Assembly (NCBI GenBank): GCA_945788625.1
Contig: CALZMQ010000053.1
Coordinates: forward strand, 1-36,719
Length of the DNA: 36,719 nt
Source of the DNA: an uncultured Woeseiaceae bacterium
GTDB taxonomy: Bacteria; Pseudomonadota; Gammaproteobacteria; Steroidobacterales; Woeseiaceae
Direction: 5' to 3'
A program made the position numbers and the translations under genes. Under the pieces are notes generated by a model, which worked only from the letters and a program-made list of their open reading frames with translations, was not told where the DNA came from and did no database searches. Shown here one piece after another: positions 24,300-33,400 of the stretch (position 1 is the first letter of the stretch; every line of letters starts with the position of its first letter).

Positions 24300-25972
24300 T
24301 TGGCTACCTCACCACGATCGTCCGTTCGTAATACGGTCTCCGTAAACGAATTCATCGAAACATACCGGGAAAAGAATTCTTCAAGCACCGAGCCGAGCAG
24401 GTATACGCCTGTTCCCTCGAATGCCGCGTCCTCACAATTGAGTTCTATCTGCAGTCCTCGACCGAACGATATCGGACCGCTGGTCGGCAGCCGTCGCGTA
24501 ATCGGTGTTGACGATACTGACTTCACGCCTTCGATTTGCCGCTGCGACGTCGCATCTGCACTGTCGATATACAAAGACAGCAATTCGCGTAACGCCGCGG
24601 CGCCTTCACCGTCGTCGCTGTCGACTATCGACATGTAGTTGAGTGAAAGGTGACTGATCAGGCGCCAGGAAGCATCCCCGTGCGCCAATGACGGTCTCGG
24701 CCGCGTGGGACCGGCAACGCAGCGAATTGCATCAACCGGTGCGCCCGTTTCCAACGTGAAATCGGTGTTGCCCTTGCCGAGCAACACCTGCAACGCGAGG
24801 TCCCTGTTGGTACATTGAGTATGGACCGCAAGCTGTTTCAGATTCGCGGAGTACGGCGCCTGCCTCGCGTCCACGAGGGACAGGTAGACCTCGCTGCCGA
24901 CGTAGCTGGCTCTCGAGCCGACTTTTCGCTGCCGCGTGCGGTCCGGCAAGACGTGCAAGGCCGGGGCGCCACGATCGATGTGGATGCGGTCTGCCCGCTT
25001 GTTGAACAGGTTAATGATCGGCGTGCAGTGCAAGGCGAACGTGGCCGCGTCGACGGTGTTGTCCAGGCCGCTGACGACGCGATCGAGCAAGACGATGATT
25101 TCGAGTTCGGTTCCCGGACAGCGGCGAATGCCTTTCTGCAGATCCGTCATTTCGACAAACAGGAAACGCTCCGGAAACGAGAAATACTCCTGCAACAGCC
25201 GGTATCCCTGGAAGGACCGTCGTGTCGTCGGCAGCAGTGCCTCGCCGTTGGCGAAACCGAGCCGCCGGACGCTCGACTTGTCGAGACGTTCGACCCAGGG
25301 ATCCTTACCACCCAGCGGTCGGATCGCGACGCCTGTGCAGTTCGCGAGCATTTGCTCGTAGACTTTGTTCGGCAACTCGTCGCTGCCGCGCAGGAACAGC
25401 GGCAAGCGATCGAGCGGCAGTTCGTCGAACGCCACGCCTGCGGTCGTGTGGAAGCGAAAACGAATGCCTGCTTTCACGCCCTGTAGCTGCGTGAGTCCGA
25501 TATTCGCGAGCGCGCTTGCGCCGGTAAAGTACTTGGCCTCTTTCAATTCCAGCGGCCACAGGTCGAGGTCGTGAGCCGTCGTGTACGTGCAGGTTGTCTG
25601 CTCGCCTTTGCCCAGTGTGCTCTGCAATGCCGAGCCGCGCGCCACGCGGAATCCGGACGCGAGTCCACCCTCGGTGAGGTCCGGCTGCATCTGCACAACG
25701 GCCATCGACGGCGTCGGCGTCAGGTAATGGGGGTACACCAGTTCGAACAGGTGTTGCGTGAATTTCGGGAACTCCGCGTCGATCTTCAACTGGACCCGCG
25801 CCGCCATGAACGCAAAACCTTCCAGCAGCCGTTCGACGTACGGATCGGCGCAATCGATGCCGTCCATCCCGAGGCGTCCGGCGATCTTGGGAAATTCCTT
25901 CGCGAACTCGCCGCCCATCTCGCGAACGTGATGGAGTTCCTGGTTGTAGTACCTCAGTAGGCGCGGATCCAC
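24263..25972 (-). CDS. tssF: TssF baseplate protein
   Basis: 569 aa, TssF (ImpG/VasA) family, slightly short of the usual 590-620. The start MDPRLLRYYNQELHHVREMG and AGRLGMDGIDCADPYVERLL are diagnostic; HLFELVYPHYLTPTPSMAVV follows, and the family-typical end is WPARIGRRPRL. It makes the baseplate wedge with TssG, TssE and TssK. GTG start at 25972 with GAGGT eight bases upstream. The 3' end overlaps tssG by 37 bases; tssE ends 11 bases upstream. Confidence 0.96.
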   Translation of the reverse strand: MDPRLLRYYNQELHHVREMGGEFAKEFPKIAGRLGMDGIDCADPYVERLLEGFAFMAARVQLKIDAEFPKFTQHLFELVYPHYLTPTPSMAVVQMQPDLTEGGLASGFRVARGSALQSTLGKGEQTTCTYTTAHDLDLWPLELKEAKYFTGASALANIGLTQLQGVKAGIRFRFHTTAGVAFDELPLDRLPLFLRGSDELPNKVYEQMLANCTGVAIRPLGGKDPWVERLDKSSVRRLGFANGEALLPTTRRSFQGYRLLQEYFSFPERFLFVEMTDLQKGIRRCPGTELEIIVLLDRVVSGLDNTVDAATFALHCTPIINLFNKRADRIHIDRGAPALHVLPDRTRQRKVGSRASYVGSEVYLSLVDARQAPYSANLKQLAVHTQCTNRDLALQVLLGKGNTDFTLETGAPVDAIRCVAGPTRPRPSLAHGDASWRLISHLSLNYMSIVDSDDGEGAAALRELLSLYIDSADATSQRQIEGVKSVSSTPITRRLPTSGPISFGRGLQIELNCEDAAFEGTGVYLLGSVLEEFFSRYVSMNSFTETVLRTDDRGEVAKWPARIGRRPRL

Positions 25973-25983
25973 GTCAGGCTACC

Positions 25984-26487
25984 TCAACCGCTGCTCTCGT
26001 TGACGGTGGCCTCACCCGTCTCCAGGTCGAGGTCCGTGCTCAGAAACAGGCTGATCGGCAATGGTTGCGCCCAGAGCTGCCCCTCGATGATGAAAGACAT
26101 CGTCTTGCGATCCATATTCCGTTTGTTGACGTTGATGCTCACCTGCAGGGAGTTGGCGAGGATGCGCGGCTCGAACGCCAGGATTGCGTCGCGAATTTCG
26201 CGTTGCAGTACGGGGATGTCGGTGGCGGAGACCGTCGTCCCGGCCATGTCGGGAACGCCGTAGTTCAGGACCGAATTCTCGACCTGCGGATACTCCGACA
26301 GTTCGTCCACGATGGCGAGATTGCCGGTATTGAGGAGCCACGCAAGGTCTCTCAGCACGCATCGCTTCAACCGGCTCAACGAAAGCACGCGCTGTGCACG
26401 CGATTCGACCTTGGTATCGGGTTCGTTGTCGGTCAAGCGGTCCAGCAGCGACGGCTGCAATCGCTCCTCGAGGCTTAATTCTGCCAC
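25984..26487 (-). CDS. tssE: TssE, gp25-like baseplate protein
   Basis: 167 aa. gp25/lysozyme-like family that links baseplate to the first sheath ring. Motifs: SLLDRLTD near the N-terminus, VLRDLAWLLNT, YPQVENSVLNYGVPD and REIRDAILAFEPRI with the conserved Glu of the EPR core motif. GTG start at 26487; tagJ ends six bases upstream, so coupled. No anomaly. Confidence 0.95.
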   Translation of the reverse strand: MAELSLEERLQPSLLDRLTDNEPDTKVESRAQRVLSLSRLKRCVLRDLAWLLNTGNLAIVDELSEYPQVENSVLNYGVPDMAGTTVSATDIPVLQREIRDAILAFEPRILANSLQVSINVNKRNMDRKTMSFIIEGQLWAQPLPISLFLSTDLDLETGEATVNESSG

Positions 26488-26493
26488 GGCGCT

Positions 26494-27306
26494 TTATTCC
26501 GCGTTCTCTGGCGCCGGATCCACCTCGAACTTGAGTTCTCGAATTTCAAGTATCGAATACTCGGCCTGGTCGGTAGCGAGCATTCGCTGGCCAGCGCCGC
26601 AGAAAGTATTGGCCGGGTGTTCCGACCATTCCGTCAATCTCGCCAGCTTCAATGCGTTGTTTTCGCTAAGGTGCGTATCCGGATAGCGCACCGGTATCAA
26701 TCCGATCGCCTGCCCGCCGTTGGCCCAGGAAAACTGTGCCGGTATCCAGACCAGGTCGCGCAGGTCCTCAGGCGGTTCGATGACCACGGACGCAATGCGG
26801 TGCAGCGGTATCCAGTAGTACTTGCCGCTCACCACGGCCTCGAGAAACGGGCCGATCCGCGTGTCCGCGTCGGCCAGCCATTCGAAGGCCTCGCCATTGA
26901 CGGTTCCGGGTACGATCGGGACGTCGTCGTAGGCCTGGTCGCGCAGCTCGCCAGCCTGGTCGAACTTGCCTGCGGCAATCAGTTTCTGTGCCTCCAGCGC
27001 GAGAGCGATCCATCGCTCGGGGTCGCCGAAGATCAGCGGCGACCGCTCGCCGGCGAAAACCTGTTCGCGAAGCGCCTCACATGCGAGTGCCTCACGATAG
27101 GTCTGCACCATCGGCAGCGCCTGCGTATCCATGTCGCCGGCAAGGTTGAGTTGATTCAACGCGCGTTCCCAGTCCCCGGCAACCGAGAACAACTGAAACA
27201 GAAACGTGCGTTGCTTGGCATCCGCGGGATTGTCTCTGACCGCGTCCTTTACGGCGGCAAGCGCCGCATCCAGATCGCCCCTCTTTAAATGGTCCTGTCC
27301 CTGCAT
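26494..27306 (-). CDS. tagJ: TagJ (ImpE/SciE family) accessory protein
   Basis: 270 aa, ImpE family. Features: an N-terminal TPR-like helical part (LKRGDLDAALAAVKDAVRDN, TFLFQLFSVAGDWERALNQL), then an alpha/beta part with FEWLADADTRIGPFLEAVVS, YYWIPLHRIASV and DLVWIPAQFSWANGGQ. In P. aeruginosa TagJ binds the N-terminal helix of TssB and has been linked to ClpV recruitment; it is confined to some T6SS lineages, which helps to place this system. ATG 27306 after GGGGAAAGG. It follows hcp after a hairpin-containing gap and precedes tssE by six bases. Confidence 0.92.
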   Translation of the reverse strand: MQGQDHLKRGDLDAALAAVKDAVRDNPADAKQRTFLFQLFSVAGDWERALNQLNLAGDMDTQALPMVQTYREALACEALREQVFAGERSPLIFGDPERWIALALEAQKLIAAGKFDQAGELRDQAYDDVPIVPGTVNGEAFEWLADADTRIGPFLEAVVSGKYYWIPLHRIASVVIEPPEDLRDLVWIPAQFSWANGGQAIGLIPVRYPDTHLSENNALKLARLTEWSEHPANTFCGAGQRMLATDQAEYSILEIRELKFEVDPAPENAE

Positions 27307-27349
27307 GCCTTTCCCCGGGCAGATTCGTTGTGCCTAGACACCATAAGCT

Positions 27350-27393
27350 AGCCGGATCAGCGGCACTCCCGTGACGGGAGTGCCGATCCGGCT
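27350..27393 (-). ncRNA. Strong hairpin between hcp and tagJ (mRNA structure)
   Basis: Arms AGCCGGATC / GATCCGGCT and GGCACTCCCGT / ACGGGAGTGCC are perfectly complementary over 20 pairs, separated only by a 3-base bulge (27359-27361). On the operon strand it lies 42 bases after the hcp stop and is not followed by a U-run, so it is more likely a 3'-end stabiliser, processing site or partial terminator that lets hcp be expressed above the downstream genes. Confidence 0.6.
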
Positions 27394-27434
27394 GTATGGC
27401 AGTGGCCTTTTGTTGCGATCAAATCGCCCGCAAG

Positions 27435-27923
27435 CTAGATCTTGGCGTTGCCCGCAATGTCCCACTTGAACGGAATCGCGGTATCGAGCGTTCCATCCTG
27501 CTTCTGCTTGCGGTAGTTGTACTCGACCTTGGCGAAGTTCAGGGATACGTTCTCCGTCAACCGGTCATCGCCGCCGGAACCGCCCGTGCTAACGGACGTA
27601 ACCAGCACATCGATGAACTTGATCTTCAGGTATTCCTGGGCGCCTTCGCCTGCTTTCCTGATAATCAGCTCGGCGCTCGGATAGTGCTTGCCGTTGGCGC
27701 AGAAGAGCATCAGGTTCGGGCTGGACGAATCCACGTATTTCGTAATCGAGATATCCTGGAAACTCGCCTTGCCGGCGCCGCCACCACTTCCATGATGGAA
27801 TGAACCGGATTGCGACATACCCCAGCTCCACGCCAGGATGTCGATGCCGTTCTTGTCCTTATAAACTTTGTCCGTCGTTTCGCCTTTGACGTTTTCAATC
27901 ACCATAAATTGGTCTACTGCCAT
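27435..27923 (-). CDS. hcp: Hcp (TssD) tube protein
   Basis: 162 aa, the same length as P. aeruginosa Hcp1. Forms hexameric rings that stack into the secreted tube and can carry small cargo. Signature: the N-terminal MVIENVKGETTDK, ILAWSWGMSQSGS, ASFQDISITKYVDSSSPNLM and the C-terminal ENVSLNFAKVEYNYRKQKQDG. ATG 27923 is preceded by GGAGA. It follows tssC after 58 bases and is followed by a strong hairpin. No C-terminal toxin extension. Confidence 0.97.
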   Translation of the reverse strand: MAVDQFMVIENVKGETTDKVYKDKNGIDILAWSWGMSQSGSFHHGSGGGAGKASFQDISITKYVDSSSPNLMLFCANGKHYPSAELIIRKAGEGAQEYLKIKFIDVLVTSVSTGGSGGDDRLTENVSLNFAKVEYNYRKQKQDGTLDTAIPFKWDIAGNAKI

Positions 27924-27981
27924 GATTTATCTCCACTGTGACGATTAACTACCAAATTCAGCTGCACATACTGTCAGCCTG

Positions 27982-29475
27982 TTACGCTGCTTTTTCCGAC
28001 GGCAGCTTGGACACGAGCCTGAGTGAAACCGTAAGCCCCTCCAACTGATAATGCGGCCTGAGGAAGAACTTCGAGGTGTAATAACCAGGATTGCCCTCAA
28101 CTTCTTCAACGACGACTTCAGCGGCGGACAGGGGCTTGCGCGCCTTCTCTGCTTCGCTGGAATTCTCCGGGTCGCCATCAACGTACTGCAATACCCATTC
28201 CTGCAGCCACTTCTGCATCTGGTTGCGGTCGGAGAAGGAACCCAGCTTGTCGCGGACGATGCACTTCAGGTAATGAGCGAATCGACAACTCGCGAACAGG
28301 TACGGCAAGCGTGCCGCCAGGGCCGCATTCGAACTTGCGTCCGGGTCATCGTACTCCGCGGGTTTGTGCAGCGACTGCGCGCCGATGAAGGCGGCGAGGT
28401 CCGTGTTTTTCCTGTGAATCAGCGGCATCAGGCCACTCGCGGCCAATTCAGCCTCGCGCCGGTCGCTGATCGCGATTTCGGTCGGACACTTCATATCGAC
28501 ACCGCCGTCATCCGACGGGAATGTGTGCACCGGCAGGCCATCGACCGTACCGCCAGACTCTACACCACGAATTCGCGAGCACCAGCCGTATTCCTTGAAG
28601 GACTGGTTGATGTTGGTCGCCATCGCGTACGCCGAATTGGCCCAGACGTATTTGCTGGAATCCGAACCGTCGGTATCTTCCTCGAAATCGAACTCTTCGA
28701 CGGGATCCGTTTTGGCGCCGTAGGGCTGGCGTGCAAGGAACCTCGGCATGGCCAGACCGAGATACTTGGAGTCCTCGGAATCCCGCAGCGATCGCCAGGC
28801 CGCATACTCGGGCGTCGAAAATATTTTCGCCAGGTCACGTGGATTCGACAGTTCCTGCCAGGAATCCATGCCCATCAGGCCGGATTCGGCACCCGTTATG
28901 AAAGGCGCGTGAGCCGCGCCGGCGATCTGCGCCATGCCGCCCAGTATCTCGACGTCCGGCGGGCTGTGGTCGAAGTGGTAATCGCCCACCAGGCAACCGT
29001 AGGGTTCGCCGCCAAGCTGGCCGTATTCTTCCTCGTAGACCTTCTTGAACAACGGGCTCTGGTCCCAGGCCGTTCCCTTGTACTTCTTCAGGGTCTTGCC
29101 CAGCTCCTTCTTCGAGATGTTCATGACGCGGATCTTGAGCATTTCGTCCGTTTCTGACGAGTTCACGAGGTGATGCAGGCCGCGCCAGGCGCCCTCCAGC
29201 TGTCCGAAATCCTCGTGATGCATGATGGCATTGACCTGCTCGGAGAGTTTCAGGTCGATTTCCGCGATGATGGCGGAAATCGTGCCGACCACGTCGTCAC
29301 CCAGCAAAACCTCACCCTGCAAGACCTGCTCGGCAAGTGTCGCAACCGCCGATTGAACTTCTTCTTTCGCCCGATCGGATTTGGGTTTGAATTCCTTCTG
29401 TAAAAGTGCAGCAAAATCGTCTTCTGTGGCGACTTCCGCCTGCGCTTCCGCTTTGTCTGTTTTAGCCTCAGCCAT
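27982..29475 (-). CDS. tssC: TssC sheath large subunit
   Basis: 497 aa from ATG 29475 (GAGGAG just upstream; earlier in-frame codons lie inside tssB). VipB/ImpC family that with TssB builds the contractile sheath. Typical stretches: AWRGLHHLVNSSETDEMLKI, LGGEPYGCLVGDYHFDHSPP, AHAPFITGAESGLMGMDSWQ, MPRFLARQPYGAKTDPVEEF, CRFAHYLKCIVRDKLGSF and the C-terminal strands ending LTVSLRLVSKLP. All domains, including the C-terminal one missing from the fused paralogue at 10.6-12.0 kb, are present. Four bases separate it from tssB. Confidence 0.97.
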   Translation of the reverse strand: MAEAKTDKAEAQAEVATEDDFAALLQKEFKPKSDRAKEEVQSAVATLAEQVLQGEVLLGDDVVGTISAIIAEIDLKLSEQVNAIMHHEDFGQLEGAWRGLHHLVNSSETDEMLKIRVMNISKKELGKTLKKYKGTAWDQSPLFKKVYEEEYGQLGGEPYGCLVGDYHFDHSPPDVEILGGMAQIAGAAHAPFITGAESGLMGMDSWQELSNPRDLAKIFSTPEYAAWRSLRDSEDSKYLGLAMPRFLARQPYGAKTDPVEEFDFEEDTDGSDSSKYVWANSAYAMATNINQSFKEYGWCSRIRGVESGGTVDGLPVHTFPSDDGGVDMKCPTEIAISDRREAELAASGLMPLIHRKNTDLAAFIGAQSLHKPAEYDDPDASSNAALAARLPYLFASCRFAHYLKCIVRDKLGSFSDRNQMQKWLQEWVLQYVDGDPENSSEAEKARKPLSAAEVVVEEVEGNPGYYTSKFFLRPHYQLEGLTVSLRLVSKLPSEKAA

Positions 29476-29479
29476 AAAA

Positions 29480-30004
29480 TTACTCCTCACTCTCTGTTTC
29501 TGATTCAGCATCAGCATTCGGTGCTGAAGCGAGCGACTGTAATATCGCCGGATCGTTCAACGCTTTGGCGATGAGGTCTTCCGCCCCGGCCTTGCCGTCC
29601 ATGTAGGTGATCAGGTTGGACAGCTGGGACCGAGCCTGCAGCAACTTGTTAAGCGCGCCGACCTTCCTCGCCACGGCAGCGGGAGAGAAATCGTCCATGC
29701 TTTCGAAGGTAATATCGACGCTGAGGTTGCCTTCGCCGGTCAGCGTGTTCGGCACGGCGAACGCGACGCGCGGTTTCTGTGCTTTTAGGCGGCTGTCGAA
29801 GTTGTCGACGTCGATCTCGAGCAGTTTTCTGTCGTCTACCGACGGTTGCTCGTCTTCCGGCTTGCCCGCGAGGTCCGCCATGACACCCATGACGAAGGGA
29901 ATCTGTACTTTCTTTTCCGCGCCGTAAACTTCGACATCGTATTCGATCTGAACTCTTGGCGCCCTGTTGCGGGCTATGAATTTCTGACTGCTTTTCTTGG
30001 CCAC
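29480..30004 (-). CDS. tssB: TssB sheath small subunit
   Basis: 174 aa, VipA/ImpB family. GTG start at 30004 with AGGGGAG upstream. Motifs: FIARNRAPRVQIEYDVEVYG, IPFVMGVMADLAGKP, LLEIDVDNFDSRLKAQKPRV, LSVDITFESMDDFSPAAVAR, then an acidic C-terminal tail. The N-terminal segment is the one TagJ binds in systems with tagJ. Forms heterodimers with TssC. Confidence 0.96.
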   Translation of the reverse strand: MAKKSSQKFIARNRAPRVQIEYDVEVYGAEKKVQIPFVMGVMADLAGKPEDEQPSVDDRKLLEIDVDNFDSRLKAQKPRVAFAVPNTLTGEGNLSVDITFESMDDFSPAAVARKVGALNKLLQARSQLSNLITYMDGKAGAEDLIAKALNDPAILQSLASAPNADAESETESEE

Positions 30005-30103
30005 GAAAACTCCCCTTTTAGGAAATACTGTCTTACCTGCACAAAGTTGGAACTGTCATTTTTCTGTCTGAATGTCTTTTCAAGCGTTGCCCGGGTCCCC
30101 GTT

Positions 30104-31135
30104 TCAATAGCCGTCGTCTTGCGACTGCACGCCGCCCAGTTGTTCGGCCTGTGCCACGGCATCCGGCGTGAGGTCCCGCATGATCTCCAAAAAGTCTTTC
30201 GAAACCAGGCGTTTGGCACGCTGCAACAACATCGGGACCGGGCTGGACGGCTCGCAGCGCTCGTAGTAGCGGCAGATCTTGTCGATCATCCGGACCGCAT
30301 CTTCGCGGCTGTTGACCTCGCCCGATATGGCAGCAGGCGCAGCGCCGCCGGCGGCCTGGCCTTCTTCGGCGAGTTCCACGCCGATGCCACGAGCCACCAG
30401 GTTTTCGTTGTAGACCTTGCGCAAGTCCTTGATTATCGTGACGAATCCATCGACATCGGGCGAATTGGCTGCGCCCACGTTCTCGGCGAAAATCGCCTCG
30501 ACTTTGCCGATTTGCGCAAGGACCTCGTCGATTGCCGCTGCATCCGCCTGCAAATCGTCCAGATCGCAATCCAGGAACGCCGCATTGATCAGCGCCGTGT
30601 CCGGAACGTTTTCCTGGTCCGTGAGGGGCTGCAATTCACCGTTCGCCACACGCACATCACGCAGATTGAAGCGCCCTACGGCCTTCGAACTGACCAGCGT
30701 CATGTTGAGGATGTCGCGGAGAATGCCTTCGCGATCCGCCATTGGCATCATGCTGTTGACGCGAAACGTCGGGTCGTTGTCGTCTTCTTCGTCGAGTTGC
30801 GGGTGGATCGAGTCCCATTGCTGCTCGAGCAGCGTCCGCATCAGGCTTACACCGTCGCGCAAGCCCGCCGGCCCATTCAGATTGACAGCTGCGCGCGTCA
30901 GGTTGATCAGTACTCGCAGGTCTTTCGTGCGAGCCATCAGCGCCTGGGCCTGCTCCATCACGACGCCCCAGTCCGGTTCCTGGGCTTCAACCACCTCGTC
31001 GCCCATGACGTGTTCGTCCGTGCCTTGTGCCGCACGTTCCAACTCGCCGAATTCGGGCTCGTATTCGAGATTTTCGCCGGACGGCATCTCGTCAGAGATC
31101 GCTGCCGCTAGCTGATCTACATCAATTGCTGACAA
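30104..31135 (-). CDS. tssA: TssA (short, TssA1-type)
   Basis: 343 aa, nearly the length of P. aeruginosa TssA1. The ImpA_N domain spans about 5-125 (SGENLEYEPEFGELERAAQG, DWGVVMEQAQALMARTKDLR, GLRDGVSLMRTLLEQQWDSI), followed by a helical region and a C-terminal part VRMIDKICRYYERCEPSSPV and PMLLQRAKRLVSKDFLEIM typical of the short TssA class that stays at the baseplate. TTG start at 31135 with AGGTGA about seven bases upstream; no ATG lies close enough. First gene of the structural operon; tssB starts 99 bases after its stop. Confidence 0.95.
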   Translation of the reverse strand: MSAIDVDQLAAAISDEMPSGENLEYEPEFGELERAAQGTDEHVMGDEVVEAQEPDWGVVMEQAQALMARTKDLRVLINLTRAAVNLNGPAGLRDGVSLMRTLLEQQWDSIHPQLDEEDDNDPTFRVNSMMPMADREGILRDILNMTLVSSKAVGRFNLRDVRVANGELQPLTDQENVPDTALINAAFLDCDLDDLQADAAAIDEVLAQIGKVEAIFAENVGAANSPDVDGFVTIIKDLRKVYNENLVARGIGVELAEEGQAAGGAAPAAISGEVNSREDAVRMIDKICRYYERCEPSSPVPMLLQRAKRLVSKDFLEIMRDLTPDAVAQAEQLGGVQSQDDGY

Positions 31136-31471
31136 AGTATTTCACCTGACGCTTAAATTTATAGTTAGTTTTATTGCGAACGGCCGGCCTCTCGAACCGG
31201 CGCGTTTTTCGCATGACAGATCAACGTCTTGCATTAGCATGATCCAATCGGCACGCGCCGTCAACCTGCTATCGAAGTACTGCAGGCTTCGCTAATAAGT
31301 CATTGAAAATACTGGCCTTGGAAATTGCTATTGAGTCACGGTGCCGCAATCGAACGGCAGACTCGCTGCCCGCGTGCGAGAGGCAGCCCATTGCAGCGTT
31401 GCAAAAGGACGCAACGAAGTTTGCTACGATCGCCAAACCGCTGAACGTCAGGGAAAAAACAGGAACAAGGA
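31136..31471. promoter_or_regulatory. Divergent regulatory region, T6SS operon versus exporter operon
   Basis: 336 bases without a gene. It must carry the tssA promoter (minus) and the exporter promoter (plus). Toward tssA there is an AT-rich stretch with TATAAA (minus strand, about 31157-31162) and farther up TTGACG, but no well-spaced pair. Toward the exporter an extended -10 (TGCTACGAT) lies about 40 bases before the ATG. No binding site can be assigned with confidence. Confidence 0.35.
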
Positions 31472-32698
31472 ATGGCGGACCCGTCAGAGAGAATCAGCCA
31501 GCTCAAGATCGACCGTACCGCTCCCGTCCCGGCGCGGCGCAACTGGTTGCTGCCCGGCATCGCACTCGCCCTGTTCGGAGCGGCTGTAGCCTGGTGGGCG
31601 TTTTTCAGCCCCGGATCGGCGACTGTCCTCGTCGAGACCGATATCGCGCGCAAGCCACCGAACGCGGCCGCGGCAAGTAGCGTGCTGGATGCCTCCGGAT
31701 ACGTCGTCGCCCGGCGCCAGGCGACCGTGTCGTCGAAAGTGACCGGCAAGGTAGTCGAAGTCTTTGTCGAGGAAGGCATGCGCGTCGAAAAAGACCAGGT
31801 GGTCGCCAGGCTCGACGATACGACGCAACAGGCGCAACTGTCGCTCGCCCTCGCGCAGGCAGAGTCTTCGCGAGCCGCGCTGGACGAGGTCGATGCGCAG
31901 CTGCGAATCGCCCGGCTGGAACGCGACCGGCTGCGCGATCTGCTGCAGCGCAATCTCACCAGCCAGTCGAGCGTCGATACGGCGGAAGCCACGTTCGATC
32001 AGCACGCCGCCCGATTGCAGACGGGTCGCGAGAACGTCAAGGTCGCGGAGAGGAACGTCGAGCTTTCCCGGGACTCATTGTCGAACATGACGATCAAGGC
32101 GCCGTTTGCCGGCATGGTCGTGTCCAAGAACGCGCAGCCCGGCGAGATGATCTCGCCGATATCGGCCGGCGGCGGCTTTACGCGCACCGGAATCTGCACG
32201 ATCATCGACACGGACTCGCTCGAGATCGAGGTCGACGTGAACGAGGCCTACATTCAGCGGGTCAGGGCCGGCCAACCGGTGTCCGCGACGCTCGATGCCT
32301 ATTCGAACTGGCGCATTCCCGCCGAGGTCATCGCCATCGTGCCGACGGCGGACCGGCAGAAGGCGACGGTCAAAGTGCGTATTGGCTTTCTCGAGCGCGA
32401 TGAAAGAATATTGCGTGATATGGGCGTCAAGGTCGCCTTTCTCGGTGCCGAGATCCCCGCGGACGTGTCGGAAGATGTCGTGGGCGTGATGATTGCGGGA
32501 GAGGCCCTGCGTTCGGATTCGGGCGGCGACTTCGTCTGGCTGGTGCGTGATGGTTTTGTCGAACGACGCGCCGTGCAGGTCGGGGGACAGAAAGACCGGG
32601 GGCAGGTCCTGGTCTTGAGCGGCCTCAGCCCTGGCGACACGATCGTTCGCTCGACCGAATCACCGCTGGTTTCAAGACAATCGATCAAGACGGATTAA
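31472..32698 (+). CDS. MacA/HlyD-type periplasmic adaptor
   Basis: 408 aa membrane-fusion protein of a tripartite or MacAB-like exporter. One N-terminal membrane helix (about 25-46), then the lipoyl half-motif SGYVVARRQATVSSKVTGKV and GMRVEKDQVVARLDDT, a coiled-coil hairpin (about 120-205), the second lipoyl half (MTIKAPFAGMVVSKNAQPGE), a beta-barrel and a membrane-proximal domain. ATG 31472 has AGGAA at proper distance. It begins a four-gene operon with the ATPase 12 bases downstream. The substrate is unknown, and an outer-membrane TolC-type gene is not in the window. Confidence 0.92.
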   Translation: MADPSERISQLKIDRTAPVPARRNWLLPGIALALFGAAVAWWAFFSPGSATVLVETDIARKPPNAAAASSVLDASGYVVARRQATVSSKVTGKVVEVFVEEGMRVEKDQVVARLDDTTQQAQLSLALAQAESSRAALDEVDAQLRIARLERDRLRDLLQRNLTSQSSVDTAEATFDQHAARLQTGRENVKVAERNVELSRDSLSNMTIKAPFAGMVVSKNAQPGEMISPISAGGGFTRTGICTIIDTDSLEIEVDVNEAYIQRVRAGQPVSATLDAYSNWRIPAEVIAIVPTADRQKATVKVRIGFLERDERILRDMGVKVAFLGAEIPADVSEDVVGVMIAGEALRSDSGGDFVWLVRDGFVERRAVQVGGQKDRGQVLVLSGLSPGDTIVRSTESPLVSRQSIKTD

Positions 32699-32710
32699 AA
32701 GGAGCAGAGA

Positions 32711-33400
32711 ATGACGGACGTTCTGGCGCGACTGGATGGAGTTAGCCGTATCTACCAGAAGGGCAAGGAAAGAGTCGAGGTGCTGCACCAACTCGATCTC
32801 GAGATTCCAGGGGGCGATTTTATTGCCATCATGGGTCCATCCGGTTCCGGCAAGACGACGCTGCTGAATCTTCTCGGCGGCCTGGACAAACCGACGGCCG
32901 GCACGGTTACGGTTGGCGATGCCGAATTGTCGTCGATGTCGAACAGCCAGCTGTCGCATTGGCGCTCGACGCATGTCGGATTCATATTCCAGTTCTACAA
33001 CCTGCTGCCCGTGCTGACGGCGCACAGGAATGTCGAACTGCCGCTGCTGTTGACCAGTTTCAACGCTAAGGAGCGCGCGAAGCGCGCGTCGATAGCCCTC
33101 GACATCGTCGGTCTTTCCGATCGTGCGAAACACTACCCGCGGGAACTGTCCGGCGGACAGGAGCAGCGCGTCGCGATCGCGCGCGCGATCGTGTCCGATC
33201 CGTCGCTGCTGCTTTGCGATGAGCCCACGGGTGATCTCGACCGCGAGACCGCGGACGAAATCCTGCGGCTGTTGCAGGTCCTCAATCGCGAGCACGGCAA
33301 GACCATCGTCATGGTAACGCACGACGCTCAGGCGGCCGACTACGCGAATCGAACCTTGCATTGCGACAAGGGGACGCTCGAGGCGAAGGAGGCAGCATGA
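32711..33400 (+). CDS. ABC transporter ATPase, MacB/LolD type
   Basis: 229 aa. Walker A GPSGSGKTT (42-50), Q-loop near FQFYNLLPV, signature LSGGQEQRVAIARAI, Walker B LLLCDEPTGDLD, and H-loop VTHD. Lengths and the NLLPVLTAHRNVELPL region match the MacB/LolD group, which powers FtsX-type permeases. AAGGAG precedes ATG 32711; the stop overlaps the first permease by 4 bases. Confidence 0.95.
   Translation: MTDVLARLDGVSRIYQKGKERVEVLHQLDLEIPGGDFIAIMGPSGSGKTTLLNLLGGLDKPTAGTVTVGDAELSSMSNSQLSHWRSTHVGFIFQFYNLLPVLTAHRNVELPLLLTSFNAKERAKRASIALDIVGLSDRAKHYPRELSGGQEQRVAIARAIVSDPSLLLCDEPTGDLDRETADEILRLLQVLNREHGKTIVMVTHDAQAADYANRTLHCDKGTLEAKEAA

Noticed and set aside
27350..27393. Standard intrinsic terminator after hcp
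   Set aside because: No U-run on the operon strand, and the downstream tagJ, tssE, tssF, tssG and tssH have no obvious own promoter.
29846..31111. Long plus-strand open frame (421 codons) opposite tssB and tssA
   Set aside because: Antisense shadow of recognised genes; no domain likeness and no ribosome site.
31230..31248. Sigma-54-like sequence (TTGG...TGCA) upstream of tssA
   Set aside because: The spacing between the GG and GC elements is 11 instead of 10, and the surrounding bases match poorly.
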